64,000 nt of DNA, taken from positions 73,156 to 137,155 of the forward strand of contig JBHLJZ010000001.1 of the NCBI GenBank assembly GCA_048887165.1. The letters are read 5' to 3'. Under the pieces are notes generated by a model. The model was not told the DNA's origin. It did no database searches and worked only from the letters and a program-made list of their open reading frames with translations. Shown one piece after another: positions 9,466 through 18,713 of the stretch (position 1 is the first letter of the stretch; every line of letters begins with the position of its first letter). Origin of the DNA: SOKP01 sp048887165 (GTDB lineage Archaea > Asgardarchaeota > Lokiarchaeia > Sigyniarchaeales > SOKP01). Position numbers and translations under genes: made by a program.

Positions 9466-10809
9466 TTGGTCAGACCACCGACAGAAAAAAATATATGTCT
9501 CCGTTGTAAAGGAGCGAGATTATTATGTGGTAAAAAAACCTGCCCTATCTTATTAAAGAAATCAGTGTTGAAATCCTTAGTTCCCTTCGAATTTGATAAA
9601 ACTCTAAGAGATATTGAAGTTTTTGGGGCCAGTCCACCGGGAGTTTTTGTTGGACATTTCAACTATCCTAATGTTTATTTGGGTCCGCTTGTACCTTTCC
9701 AAGAATTCGAAATGAATCTGAATGTTTCTGATAATTACGTTCTTGATGCTCCTGAACTTTGGTTTGGCAAAAAGATGATTGAAATAGTTCGATATAGAAG
9801 TAGCTTAGTGAGAAATAACTTTAAAACAAACATTCGTATAGGTCGTACCTCAAGAAAGAATACCCCTCCAATTAAAGTCCAAAAATTATTAGAATCATCT
9901 CAAGAACTTGCTATGGCAGCTCGTCCCGTAGATACAGAAACTAAGCTAGAAAAAATGAACCTTAGAATGATGATGGATAATCATGCTCCTCCAATTGGTC
10001 CAACTGGGATGACAGAGAAAATCCGAATCACTGAAAACGTTAAAGTACATCCGAAAGTTGAATACTGTGTTTCAGATACAGATCTTAAAGCTACTAAAGC
10101 AGTTTCAGAATATTTATATTTTAAAGGAAATGTGCCACAATCAACAATTAAAAGAGTATTTTCAGCGGGATTACTTGGTAAGAAAAGTAATCGTAGGTTA
10201 GTACCAACTAGATGGTCCATTACCGCTGTTGATGATATAATCTCTAAAGCCTTAATTAAGGAGATCAAGAAATTTCCAGAGATTAACGATTATCAAATAT
10301 TTGAAAGCAGTTATTTAGATAATCATTTTAAAATACTTCTCTTCCCTGGAAAATTTACCTATGAAATGAATGAAGTCTGGGCTCCAAATACATTATGGAA
10401 TATATCGTTAGATGGTAGAAATAGGGATCTAAAACCCCAAATAATGACCGATTTTGAATTCTATCAAGGAAGAAAAAATTATGCGAGTAATATAACAGGC
10501 GCTTATTATGCTGCAAGGAAGGAAGTATGTGAATATCTGTATAAAATTGGAAGACAAGCAAGAATCCTTGTTTTTCGAGAAGTTTCTGGGGGATATATAG
10601 TACCTTTGGGAGTTTGGGTAATCCGCGAGACAGTTAAAAATGCGATGGAACGTAGATATCCTGCTCATGAGCCCCTTATCTTAGACAATTTTGACGATGC
10701 GATTCGCGAAATGGCTGAAGGATTTATGGTCGATTATAAGTATTGGAAACAAAGTAGTAAACTCATAAATTTCATAAGGACTCAAAAAACAATTGATAAC
10801 TATTTATAG
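9466..10809 (+). CDS. nre: Nre family archaeal DNA repair protein
   Basis: A 447-residue Nre protein, an archaeal family linked to DNA damage repair that binds the PCNA clamp. The N-terminus holds a Cys4 zinc finger (C11, C14, C21, C26 in CLRCKGARLLCGKKTC). The middle has the conserved FVGHFNYPNVYLGPL strand and a long ASPPGVFVGH motif. The last eight residues QKTIDNYL fit a PCNA-interacting (PIP) box (Q-x-x-I-x-x-Y-L), as expected for Nre C-termini. The start is TTG at 9466 behind a purine-rich GAGAGAAAGGA stretch; it gives the normal N-terminus immediately before the zinc finger. No repair partner genes are adjacent. Confidence 0.93.
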   Translation: MVRPPTEKNICLRCKGARLLCGKKTCPILLKKSVLKSLVPFEFDKTLRDIEVFGASPPGVFVGHFNYPNVYLGPLVPFQEFEMNLNVSDNYVLDAPELWFGKKMIEIVRYRSSLVRNNFKTNIRIGRTSRKNTPPIKVQKLLESSQELAMAARPVDTETKLEKMNLRMMMDNHAPPIGPTGMTEKIRITENVKVHPKVEYCVSDTDLKATKAVSEYLYFKGNVPQSTIKRVFSAGLLGKKSNRRLVPTRWSITAVDDIISKALIKEIKKFPEINDYQIFESSYLDNHFKILLFPGKFTYEMNEVWAPNTLWNISLDGRNRDLKPQIMTDFEFYQGRKNYASNITGAYYAARKEVCEYLYKIGRQARILVFREVSGGYIVPLGVWVIRETVKNAMERRYPAHEPLILDNFDDAIREMAEGFMVDYKYWKQSSKLINFIRTQKTIDNYL

Positions 10810-10900
10810 TTAACATTTCCTTCTAAATTCTTTTCAATACTTTGTTTTTTCACTTCTAATACAAATTGATTTAAAGAATAACGATATATTTAATTTTTTA

Positions 10901-10924
10901 AAACTGTTCATTAAACTGTTCATT
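10901..10924. repeat. Tandem 12-bp direct repeat upstream of a promoter
   Basis: AAACTGTTCATT occurs twice head to tail (10901-10912 and 10913-10924), followed by a partial third start (AATCAT). It lies 26 bases upstream of the TATA-like TTTAAATA at 10951. Perfect tandem repeats in this position are candidate regulator-binding sites for the gene at 10993; this is inference from position only. Confidence 0.6.
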
Positions 10925-10950
10925 AATCATATCAAAATAATAACAACACA

Positions 10951-10958
10951 TTTAAATA
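10951..10958 (+). promoter_or_regulatory. TATA box of the gene at 10993
   Basis: TTTAAATA at 10951-10958 matches the archaeal TATA consensus. A start site about 25 bases downstream would fall near 10980. That would exclude the ATG at 10975 from the mRNA and favours the ATG at 10993, which has GGTG 7 bases upstream. Confidence 0.5.
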
Positions 10959-10992
10959 TTAATATTTCATTATTATGATAAGGGTGTTTATT

Positions 10993-11691
10993 ATGGAAAT
11001 TATGAGTGAAAAAAGTAGAAGAGAAATAATTATTGAAGCCAAAAAATATGGCGGTATAACTTTGCGTCATCAATCATTAAGAGTTCACAAGAATGGAGCA
11101 AAATTTCCAATAAGTAAGGTGTATCTTGATGATGAGGTCTTAAACCCTAAAATTATTTACAGTTTAATATTAATTCCTGAGGCAAAAATCGCGACCAGGT
11201 CTTCTGTATCTTTAAGCTATTTTCATAGAAAAATCGGTCCTATTGTGTTTTATTCCTATCCAGAGGACGCTCTGAATATGAGTGAAAAAGAACGAATAAC
11301 TGAAGTGTGGATAAGTAAAAAAGATAAAATTTCTGAAGCAATGGTTCAAGATGTTAATGAGGGCTTTATTGTTCATCAATCTAGCATATTATCTTCATTA
11401 AATTATTATTTTGAGATCCCTTCGGAATGGGCTCGTGGAAATAAAGAGATTTTGATGATTATTATTATCTTAAATACTATGATAACTCGAGAAATAGAAG
11501 CAAAAATTTATAGACTTTGTAATGATTTTGCTGCAAAATTAAAAAATAATAAAGATCTCTTTAAAGCATTATATCTTGAGGAGATAAGGTCCTTCCAAGA
11601 TGAAGAACAAGCAAATATAAGAAAACAAAGCGAATCTTTAAGAAAAAGCATAGCAGATTTCTATAAACAAGTTGATATATCAACCTTTTAA
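10993..11691 (+). CDS. Unknown protein with longin/roadblock-like GP motif
   Basis: A 232-residue soluble protein of unknown function. An N-terminal basic region (about residues 1-60) is followed by LSYFHRKIGPIVFYSYPE, whose strand + G-P + aromatic pattern resembles the opening of longin/roadblock-type domains common in Asgard proteins; the gene at 25574 has a similar IGFDMIDGPFLKW. The C-terminal ~60 residues are a charged helix (coiled coil). The ATG at 10993 is chosen over 10975 because of GGTG at the right spacing and the TATA position. Its promoter carries a tandem 12-bp repeat. The domain suggestion is tentative; no catalytic residues are visible. Confidence 0.65.
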   Translation: MEIMSEKSRREIIIEAKKYGGITLRHQSLRVHKNGAKFPISKVYLDDEVLNPKIIYSLILIPEAKIATRSSVSLSYFHRKIGPIVFYSYPEDALNMSEKERITEVWISKKDKISEAMVQDVNEGFIVHQSSILSSLNYYFEIPSEWARGNKEILMIIIILNTMITREIEAKIYRLCNDFAAKLKNNKDLFKALYLEEIRSFQDEEQANIRKQSESLRKSIADFYKQVDISTF

Positions 11692-11848
11692 TTTTAAGCT
11701 TTGTTCCTTCAATAATTTGAAACTATTAATTTTTAATAGAATTATTATTTTTTTTAAATTCTTTTTCTTACTAGTAAATTAAAGAGGTTATTTGAAAATG
11801 CTGAAAAATTATTAAATTTATAGATTAAATATAGTGAGGTAGTTTATT

Positions 11849-12745
11849 ATGATTTGGAAAACACGTATAACACAATTAATAAAAACTAAATATCCTTTAG
11901 TTATGGCAGCTTTCGCTGGATTTGGTAGGACTGAATTCGCTGCATCGTTTTCTAACGCAGGCGGTTTAGGAATTATTACTGCTCTTAATTATAAAATCGA
12001 GGAGTTTAAAACTCAATTAAAAAAAATGAAAAATTTAACTGATAAACCATTCGGGATTAACTTAACTGTTTTACCTCCTGGCGTACGAGCAATAGGCGGT
12101 GATTTAACTAAAGAAGATTACTTAAATTACCTAGATATTGCTCTTAATGAAGGTGTGAACATTTTTACTACTTCTGCGTATCAGTCAACATATATAGGAG
12201 AAAAAGTACGAGATGCAGGAGGTATTTGGTTTCATAAGTGTGCATTATTAAGGCATGCTGTTTCAGCAGAAAAAGCTGGTGCCGATGCGATAACCATTAT
12301 TGGAATGGAGGCTACTGGTTTTAAAAATCCTTATCAACATACTACTTTAGTAAATATAACTATGGCAAAGAAATTTTTATCAATTCCAATAATTGCTGCT
12401 GGAGGAATTGGAAATGCTCGTGGATTTCTCGGGGTTCTAGCTATGGGTGCAGAAGCGGTATGCCTTGGAACAGCAATCTTAACAACAGAGGAAAGCCCTG
12501 CCCCGATCAGTGCTAAAAATTTATGGTTAAATACAGATATTACTACTGTAGATTATCATAGACAATTATATCATCGTAGTCTTGGTGCAACTCGAGTTCT
12601 TTCCCCCGCAATTGCATATCAAAAAGAAATTAGTCCCTTAAAATCATTTATCGAAAACCTTATGAATGAAGCTGAAGAGATTTTGCATTCATGGGGTTTT
12701 ACAAAAGAAGAATTTAATACATGCAAATTAAAAAAAAAAGATTAA
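11849..12745 (+). CDS. Nitronate monooxygenase / enoyl-reductase-like FMN protein
   Basis: A 298-residue TIM-barrel flavoprotein of the 2-nitropropane dioxygenase/FabK family. Visible family motifs are AFAGFGRTEFAASFSNAGGLG near the N-terminus, PFGINLTVLPPG, a GADAITIIGMEATG strand, and the FMN-phosphate loops IIAAGGIGNARGF and GAEAVCLGTAIL. Members oxidise nitronates or reduce enoyl-ACP; sequence alone does not decide, and the length (~300) is nearer nitronate monooxygenases. It converges with the amidohydrolase gene, 8 bases apart, so nothing in the context points to a pathway. A good TATA box is not obvious upstream; the start ATG follows TGAGGTAG. Confidence 0.88.
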   Translation: MIWKTRITQLIKTKYPLVMAAFAGFGRTEFAASFSNAGGLGIITALNYKIEEFKTQLKKMKNLTDKPFGINLTVLPPGVRAIGGDLTKEDYLNYLDIALNEGVNIFTTSAYQSTYIGEKVRDAGGIWFHKCALLRHAVSAEKAGADAITIIGMEATGFKNPYQHTTLVNITMAKKFLSIPIIAAGGIGNARGFLGVLAMGAEAVCLGTAILTTEESPAPISAKNLWLNTDITTVDYHRQLYHRSLGATRVLSPAIAYQKEISPLKSFIENLMNEAEEILHSWGFTKEEFNTCKLKKKD

Positions 12746-12753
12746 AAGTAAAT

Positions 12754-14481
12754 TTATATTTCCAAAGGTTCAAGCTCTTTTAATTTCTTAGCTTTTTTAA
12801 TTTTTGGATTCTTAATTAAGTGTCCTTTTATCATTACCTGTGACACTTCCCCTAGATACTCTATTTTTTCTAGAGGATTACCCGATACAACAATTAAATC
12901 TGCAAATTTTCCAACTTCAATACTTCCAGTAATTTGATCTACTCCCAGGTTTTCAGCATTACCTTTAGTCGCAAAATAAATCGCATCTTGAGCACTCATA
13001 TCAGTATATTTAAGGTAATACATTAACTCTTTCCATACCTCATATTGTAATGAGTAAGGAACTGATGCGTCTGTACCACAAGAAATCCTTAAACCTTCTT
13101 TATAAGCTTTCTGTAAAGCGGAAATCATTCCTTTTTCAATGATAATTGCATTTTCAAAACTTTCTTGTGTGATCTTAGTCTCTTCTTTTGGTAAGACAGC
13201 CATTCCCATCCCAGCAGAAACAGTTGGAACAATGACAGTATACCCTCTTAAACTTTTGGGATTATTTTTAATCAGCGGTACTAAATCATCAGGAATTTCA
13301 GCAGCATGTTCTATACTATCAACTCCTCCATGAACTGCTTCTCTTATCCCTTCTGTAGATTCACAATGCGTTGCGACTAATAAACCACCCCTATGCGCTT
13401 CAAAACAAGCAGTCTCAATTTCTTCTATTGTCATTTGGGGCCGTCCCGCTTCTCCAACTTTTCGGGCATCCATTACACCTCCAGTAGAAAGAATTTTAAT
13501 ATGATCAACTCTCATCCGTAGATTTTGCCTTACCGCCTTTCTAATTTCAGGTATGGAATCTGCTACAAACGACATCATCCAACCATGACCTCTTGTAATG
13601 CAGATTCCCTTTCCAGCACATAAAAGTCTTGGACCAACGATCTTTCCTTCTTTAATCTGATCTCGCAATTTCAAATCAATATATAATGGATCGGACATTG
13701 ATCTTAGAGTTGTTATACCAGCATTCAATGCATTTAAAGCATTTTTTTTCATAAGTTTCATTAAAATAATTTTTCCTATTGGAGTTGCCATGAATTTTAT
13801 TAAACGCATCATGTTTTTATCGCTTAATTTCATCAATTTCGTTGGTTTTCCACTACCGGTTAAATGACAGTGGGCATTTATTAATCCCGGAAGTACATAT
13901 GATCCTTTTAGATCTACTTTTTTAAATCCTTCTGGAATTTGAACTTCACTTGCATTCCCAACTTCAATAATTAATCCTGCTTCTTCTCCTTTCTCAACTA
14001 TATTCTTAATTAATATCACTCCATTCTCAATTACTCTACTTTCTCTGTTCCCATCAATTATATTGCAGTTAATCAACGCTAAATCTTTTTTAGGTTCCTT
14101 CTTTCGGTACTTTAGTCCCACAATCCATGAAATTATAAGATACATCAGAAAAAGATCAATAAGGCTTCCTATAACAGAAATTATCCAAAACCATGTAATT
14201 GGCATCCAACTTGAATTTAAGTGAGCAAAATTTAAAGTCACATCATACATTCCAATTCCAAAAAGATTCAGAACATCTAAAATACCTAATGGAATTCCAG
14301 CAAAGGGAATTAACCACGGATAAAAATTCAATAATCCTACAATAATGTAAGACAACATTCCAATAATTCCTTCTACAGAACCATAAGTAATCCACGCCAA
14401 GAGTGAAATAAAAACAATGATTATAAAGAGAAAAAGGAGTAATGTTGTTAAAAAACTTGAAGATTTTTTTTCTTCACTCAA
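12754..14481 (-). CDS. Membrane-anchored metal-dependent amidohydrolase
   Basis: A 575-residue protein with a hydrophobic N-terminal region of three or four membrane helices (about residues 10-33, 41-75 and 95-122), then a basic stretch (KYRKKEPKK) and a complete amidohydrolase TIM barrel of the imidazolonepropionase/prolidase-like type. Metal-site residues are all present: H204 and H206 (NAHCHL), carboxylated-Lys candidate K329 (HIKILSTGG), H372 (ATHCE), H392 (IEHA) and D471 (GTDAS). The enzyme is therefore probably active, with the barrel on the cytoplasmic face by the positive-inside rule. Related soluble enzymes hydrolyse Xaa-Pro dipeptides or cyclic amides. The membrane anchor is unusual. 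The start is TTG at 14481. Confidence 0.9.
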   Translation of the reverse strand: MSEEKKSSSFLTTLLLFLFIIIVFISLLAWITYGSVEGIIGMLSYIIVGLLNFYPWLIPFAGIPLGILDVLNLFGIGMYDVTLNFAHLNSSWMPITWFWIISVIGSLIDLFLMYLIISWIVGLKYRKKEPKKDLALINCNIIDGNRESRVIENGVILIKNIVEKGEEAGLIIEVGNASEVQIPEGFKKVDLKGSYVLPGLINAHCHLTGSGKPTKLMKLSDKNMMRLIKFMATPIGKIILMKLMKKNALNALNAGITTLRSMSDPLYIDLKLRDQIKEGKIVGPRLLCAGKGICITRGHGWMMSFVADSIPEIRKAVRQNLRMRVDHIKILSTGGVMDARKVGEAGRPQMTIEEIETACFEAHRGGLLVATHCESTEGIREAVHGGVDSIEHAAEIPDDLVPLIKNNPKSLRGYTVIVPTVSAGMGMAVLPKEETKITQESFENAIIIEKGMISALQKAYKEGLRISCGTDASVPYSLQYEVWKELMYYLKYTDMSAQDAIYFATKGNAENLGVDQITGSIEVGKFADLIVVSGNPLEKIEYLGEVSQVMIKGHLIKNPKIKKAKKLKELEPLEI

Positions 14482-14579
14482 AATTTATCATCGTTTTTTA
14501 TTATATAAAATAATAAATTGGTTTTTTAATAGTGCAAAATATTTCCTATAATAAAAAAATAATTTGAAATTGTATTGAA

Positions 14580-15785
14580 ATGTCAGAAAAATCAATAGTA
14601 TACTGGGCATCTCCTATTGAAGTCGCATCGTTAAAAAACTCAGCAGAAAATATGGTGACAAATAATCTTGTTAAGACTAGATTAATTTTAGATAAAATTT
14701 TAGATAATATTAATACTAATGATAAAGTTGCTGTTAAGGTTCATGTAGGAGAAGCACATAATACGCGTTATTTGCGCCATGATTATGTCCGTGAAGTTAT
14801 TAGAGCGATTAAATCAAAGGGGGGAATCCCTACATTAGTAGAAACTCATGGATTAGGAAATAACATTGAAACATTAAATATATGTGAAGATTATTCAATC
14901 TGCGTAGGACATCGAAAATCAACTTTAGATCATCAAATAATTGCTCAATTTCATGGTTATACTGAAGAAATTGTAGAAGCACCATTGAAATTTATCGATG
15001 GAGAAGAAGGTTTTAATTATAAACGAATCAAAATTAATGGTATTCATTTTGAAGAAGTTTCTGTAGCGGAGGGACTTTTTGAATTCGATAAGTTTGTAGT
15101 TATTTCTCACTTTAAAGGACATCCACAAGCAGGCTTTGGAGGAGCATTAAAGCAACTAGGGATTGGAACTGTGTCTAAAAGAAATAAACACTTAGCCCAT
15201 TTCGATAATCTTTTAACTATAAACACTAAACACTGTGATCTTTCACTTTGTAAACAAGAATGTATAGACTCTTGCCCTACTGAAGCAATTACCATTATAG
15301 GTGACTCTGCCGTAATTGATTCATCATTATGTGTTGGATGTTTTCGATGCACACAAAAATGTCCAATAAAGAGGGCAATAAAAGGACCCAAATTAAATGA
15401 AATAAATATATTTGTTGAGCGTTTTGTTGATAACGCTACAGCAGTTATAAATTCATTTGGACCTGAGAAAATCAGATATATCAATTTTGCACTTGATATC
15501 CCCCTTATGTGTGATTGTGTTCCAAATGCAGGAATGGCAGTGGTTCCTGATCTGGGTATATTTGGGTCGTCTGATCCGGTGGCAATTGATAAAGCTTGTT
15601 ATGATGCTGAAATAAATGCTCCTGGTCTCCCAATAATGGATAAAGATGGTAATTGGTTAGCACCACTACAGCAAGGAGTAGAAAAGTTTAAAGCACTATT
15701 GGGTTTGGTGAATCCTTCTCTTCAATTTGATGCCGCTATTAGAAATAAGATTGGTAATGAAGAATATGAGTTAATAAAACTATAA
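14580..15785 (+). CDS. DUF362 iron-sulfur protein
   Basis: A 401-residue DUF362-family protein with an inserted ferredoxin-like domain. The N-terminal part has KVAVKVHVGEAHNTR and the VISHFKGHPQAGFGGALKQLGIG segment typical of DUF362. The Cys-rich region (about residues 218-265) contains CDLSLCKQECIDSCPTEAI and CVGCFRCTQKCPIKRAI, enough for two [4Fe-4S] clusters. Such proteins are assumed to be electron-transfer proteins, but their partner is unknown. It is divergent from the membrane amidohydrolase with a 98-base shared upstream region. A T-tract after the stop (15806-15814) is a likely terminator. Confidence 0.88.
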   Translation: MSEKSIVYWASPIEVASLKNSAENMVTNNLVKTRLILDKILDNINTNDKVAVKVHVGEAHNTRYLRHDYVREVIRAIKSKGGIPTLVETHGLGNNIETLNICEDYSICVGHRKSTLDHQIIAQFHGYTEEIVEAPLKFIDGEEGFNYKRIKINGIHFEEVSVAEGLFEFDKFVVISHFKGHPQAGFGGALKQLGIGTVSKRNKHLAHFDNLLTINTKHCDLSLCKQECIDSCPTEAITIIGDSAVIDSSLCVGCFRCTQKCPIKRAIKGPKLNEINIFVERFVDNATAVINSFGPEKIRYINFALDIPLMCDCVPNAGMAVVPDLGIFGSSDPVAIDKACYDAEINAPGLPIMDKDGNWLAPLQQGVEKFKALLGLVNPSLQFDAAIRNKIGNEEYELIKL

Positions 15786-15803
15786 ATAAAAAAATAAAAA
15801 TTT

Positions 15804-15816
15804 GGTTTTTTTTTCT
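15804..15816 (+). terminator. U-tract terminator after the DUF362 gene
   Basis: GG followed by nine T (15806-15814), 20 bases after the stop codon and before an independent downstream unit. Archaeal RNA polymerase terminates at such T-runs without needing a hairpin. Confidence 0.4.
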
Positions 15817-15944
15817 TTCATTTGAATGAAGATAAAATCGTTATTTTTTCATAAAAAATATAACTCTTTATGAAACTAAATATAATAACATATTTTTATT
15901 TTAAAGAATAATGATGAAATTATATATCTTAAAAGTTGAAATTT

Positions 15945-17147
15945 ATGGTAAGTTCTAAGAGGAAAATTCAAGTTCCGACTGTTAATGAACAAGCTTTAAT
16001 TTTTATGCCTCGAAACAAGCAACCTTTAAGTGGAATTTTTTCACTTATAGTAGTGTTAATAATCAGTATAATTACTTGGTATATCTTTTTTGATCCACGG
16101 TTGCATGATCCACATATGGTTCATTATGCTTCATTGATAGGTGGTTTTGGCTTAATTGGGATTGTATGGGCAATTTGGTTTGAAAATTGGCCTTATTATG
16201 AAAAATTTAAGAAACCTTGGAAAATAGGATTGATAGGAACAATAATAAATATCATAATAGCTCTAATCTTTACCTTTATACTCTTACCTTTATTTAACTT
16301 AATATATCCTCCTTCTATACAAATAGAAGATAGCTTTCTTTCTTGGTACGTTGGAGCGTCGATTTTTGGGTCTCTGAGTGGTTCAGGTTTCTCATTTTCA
16401 GTCCTGTGGGTAGCAGGTACTATGTATTGGCCCTTTTTTAAACATAAGCAACCAAAAAGAGGAATCTATATTTGGATAATTGGCACGATTATTATGATTA
16501 TTGTTTGGTTAATTCTCTTTTTACCTTCTGGAAACCCAACAGCTATAACTGAAGGTGATATTGTGAAACGACAATATGCATATTCTCTTGGTTGGACACA
16601 ATGGCTTATCTTCTTTTCACTTTTAACCCAACTAGTCTATGAATATTACCCTTGGAATAAGCTCGGAATTAAACAACCTTATATGGGAATAATTTGTTTT
16701 CTTGTTTGTGCTATATTAGGTTTAATAGTATCTCTTATATTTCCTTTTATAATTCCATTTACCTTTGATCCAATTTTTTTAGCAGCAGGAGGTGACCCCA
16801 TTAATGATGTCATACGATTCAAAGGTTGGTATGTGATGTCGATCTCTTATGCTATTTTCCTGATTTTAGCAATTGTTGTGGTTTCTTTATTTTTTGATAA
16901 TTGGCCAAGACGATTTACTCAAAGGAAAAATCTTATATTTCGATTTCTTTTAGTTATAATTCTAGGAACAGCGGGATTTCTTGGATACTACTTTGTAGCA
17001 CCGTTTGTATTTGGAGATCCTATTGGAGGAGAACCAAATGAGTTCTGGAATATTAATCCAACTCCTTTTGTATTATGGTTTCTATGGATAGAGTTGCTCT
17101 ATGCTTATGTTTGGAAGAAGTGGCCTATATATAAGACCTATAGGTGA
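15945..17147 (+). CDS. Polytopic membrane protein, possibly linked to acyl-CoA synthesis
   Basis: A 400-residue integral membrane protein with about ten hydrophobic segments and unusual richness in Trp, Pro and Phe. The motif FENWPYYEKF is echoed by FDNWPRRF, and Trp-Pro pairs recur (YWPFFKH, KKWPIYK), suggesting internal duplication of a helix-NWP-loop unit. I do not recognise the family. Its stop overlaps the start of the acyl-CoA synthetase gene by 4 bases (GTGA), a strong sign of translational coupling, so a role in uptake or handling of a fatty or organic acid is a reasonable inference. ATG 15945 is preferred to TTG 15936. Confidence 0.78.
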   Translation: MVSSKRKIQVPTVNEQALIFMPRNKQPLSGIFSLIVVLIISIITWYIFFDPRLHDPHMVHYASLIGGFGLIGIVWAIWFENWPYYEKFKKPWKIGLIGTIINIIIALIFTFILLPLFNLIYPPSIQIEDSFLSWYVGASIFGSLSGSGFSFSVLWVAGTMYWPFFKHKQPKRGIYIWIIGTIIMIIVWLILFLPSGNPTAITEGDIVKRQYAYSLGWTQWLIFFSLLTQLVYEYYPWNKLGIKQPYMGIICFLVCAILGLIVSLIFPFIIPFTFDPIFLAAGGDPINDVIRFKGWYVMSISYAIFLILAIVVVSLFFDNWPRRFTQRKNLIFRFLLVIILGTAGFLGYYFVAPFVFGDPIGGEPNEFWNINPTPFVLWFLWIELLYAYVWKKWPIYKTYR

Positions 17148-18703
17148 AGGTTTTGTATTCATCAAGAGATACCTATTTTAATATGGAATTTTCTTGGATT
17201 GGAGACTGGTCAGGTCGTCGTGCGACCTTAACACCGAATATTGAAGCGATATTTGATAAAACAAATCAAAAATCGTATACTTATGAAGATTTAAATAATA
17301 GAGCTAACAAAACAGTACAACTTCTTTTAGATTTAGGAATTAAGAAGGGAGATAGAGTTGCAACTTTTTCAAATAATAGAATTGAGTTAATTGATTTATT
17401 TTTTGCTACCGGAAAATTAGGTGCAATTTTAGTCCCATTTAATATTCGATTAGCATCTCAAGAAATTGAGTATCTTGTGAAAAAGATGAAACCATCCTTA
17501 ATATTTTATGATTCTAAGTTCCAAGAAAAAGTAGAACCAATTAAACCATTAGATTTTATTAAACAGACCATCGTTTTTGGATCTAGGCAAGTTATGGGAG
17601 ATTCAACTTATAATAACCTAATTCGAGATAAATCAATCTTACCAATAAAAAGACCAGTAGTCAATTTCGAGGATCCACATCTAATTTTATTTACAGGTGG
17701 TACCACTGGTTTACCTAAAGGTGCAGTTTTATCTCATAGGTTAATTTTTTGGAATTCGGTAAATACAATATTATCCTGGGGTTTAAGACCTGACGACATT
17801 CAACCACTTCTATTTCCACTATTTCACACAGGTGGATGGAATGTATTATTAAATCCTTTTTTTCATCTGGGAGCAAAATCTATTCTTATGGGAGATTTCA
17901 ATCCAGTAGAAACACTGGAAATAATTGAAAATATGAAGTGTACCATTGTAATCGGAGTTCCTACCATGTTTCATCTTATGTCTAATCAGGCTGAATTCAA
18001 AACTGCAAATTTTGATTCAGTACGAATTTTTATATCTGGAGGTGCACCTTGTCCAGTTTCTATAATGGAAAGATACTGGGATAAAGGTAAATTATTTAAA
18101 ATGGGCTATGGGTTGACAGAAGTGGGTCCTAATAATTTCTATTTACCAGAAGAGAGTATTAAAGAAAAACCAACATCTGTAGGGCTTCCAGTTTTTCATT
18201 GTGATGTGAAAATAGCGAATACAGAAACCGGAAAGAATGTAAACAGAGGAGAAGTAGGAGAATTAATGTTAAAAGGTCCACATATATTTTCTGGATATTG
18301 GGATGACCCTAAAGAGACTAAAAAAGCAATAGAAATAGATGGTTGGGTCCATACAGGTGATTTAGCAAAACAAGATGATGATGGATTTTATTATATAGTC
18401 GGCCGTAAAAAAGAGATGTATATTAGTGGAGGAGAAAATGTTTTTCCAGTTGAAATAGAAGAATTATTATATAAGCATCCTGCAATTAATGAAGCTGCAG
18501 TTATTGGAGTTCCTGATGAAAAATGGGGAGAAGTTGGCAAAGCATTTATTACATTAAAACCCTATAAATCGATTACTCCAGATGAAATAAAAGAATATTT
18601 ATTACCGCTTTTAGCTAAATATAAAATCCCTAAATACATCGAAATAAAAGATTCATTACCGACTAGTGGTACTGGTAAGATATTAAAAAAGGATCTAAAA
18701 TAG
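17144..18703 (+). CDS. AMP-forming acyl-CoA synthetase
   Basis: A 519-residue member of the ANL superfamily that activates a carboxylic acid through an acyl-adenylate to the acyl-CoA thioester. Motifs in order: the P-loop-like FTGGTTGLPKGA (about residue 185), FHTGGWN, GYGLTEVGP, HTGDLAKQDDDGFYYIVGRKKEMYISGGENV split over A5-A8, and the C-terminal catalytic Lys in TSGTGKILKK. All core motifs are intact. The GTG at 17144 overlaps the upstream stop; an ATG at 17183, just before the usual DWSGRRATLTPN N-terminus, is an alternative start. Ten bases separate it from the KAS III-like gene, so the three genes form an operon. Chain-length preference is unknown. Confidence 0.93.
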   Translation: MKVLYSSRDTYFNMEFSWIGDWSGRRATLTPNIEAIFDKTNQKSYTYEDLNNRANKTVQLLLDLGIKKGDRVATFSNNRIELIDLFFATGKLGAILVPFNIRLASQEIEYLVKKMKPSLIFYDSKFQEKVEPIKPLDFIKQTIVFGSRQVMGDSTYNNLIRDKSILPIKRPVVNFEDPHLILFTGGTTGLPKGAVLSHRLIFWNSVNTILSWGLRPDDIQPLLFPLFHTGGWNVLLNPFFHLGAKSILMGDFNPVETLEIIENMKCTIVIGVPTMFHLMSNQAEFKTANFDSVRIFISGGAPCPVSIMERYWDKGKLFKMGYGLTEVGPNNFYLPEESIKEKPTSVGLPVFHCDVKIANTETGKNVNRGEVGELMLKGPHIFSGYWDDPKETKKAIEIDGWVHTGDLAKQDDDGFYYIVGRKKEMYISGGENVFPVEIEELLYKHPAINEAAVIGVPDEKWGEVGKAFITLKPYKSITPDEIKEYLLPLLAKYKIPKYIEIKDSLPTSGTGKILKKDLK

Positions 18704-18713
18704 GTGTTAAACG

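Noticed and set aside
15107..15484. Minus-strand open frame of 125 codons
   Set aside because: Lies entirely antisense to the Cys-rich region of the DUF362 protein, whose motifs fix the coding strand.
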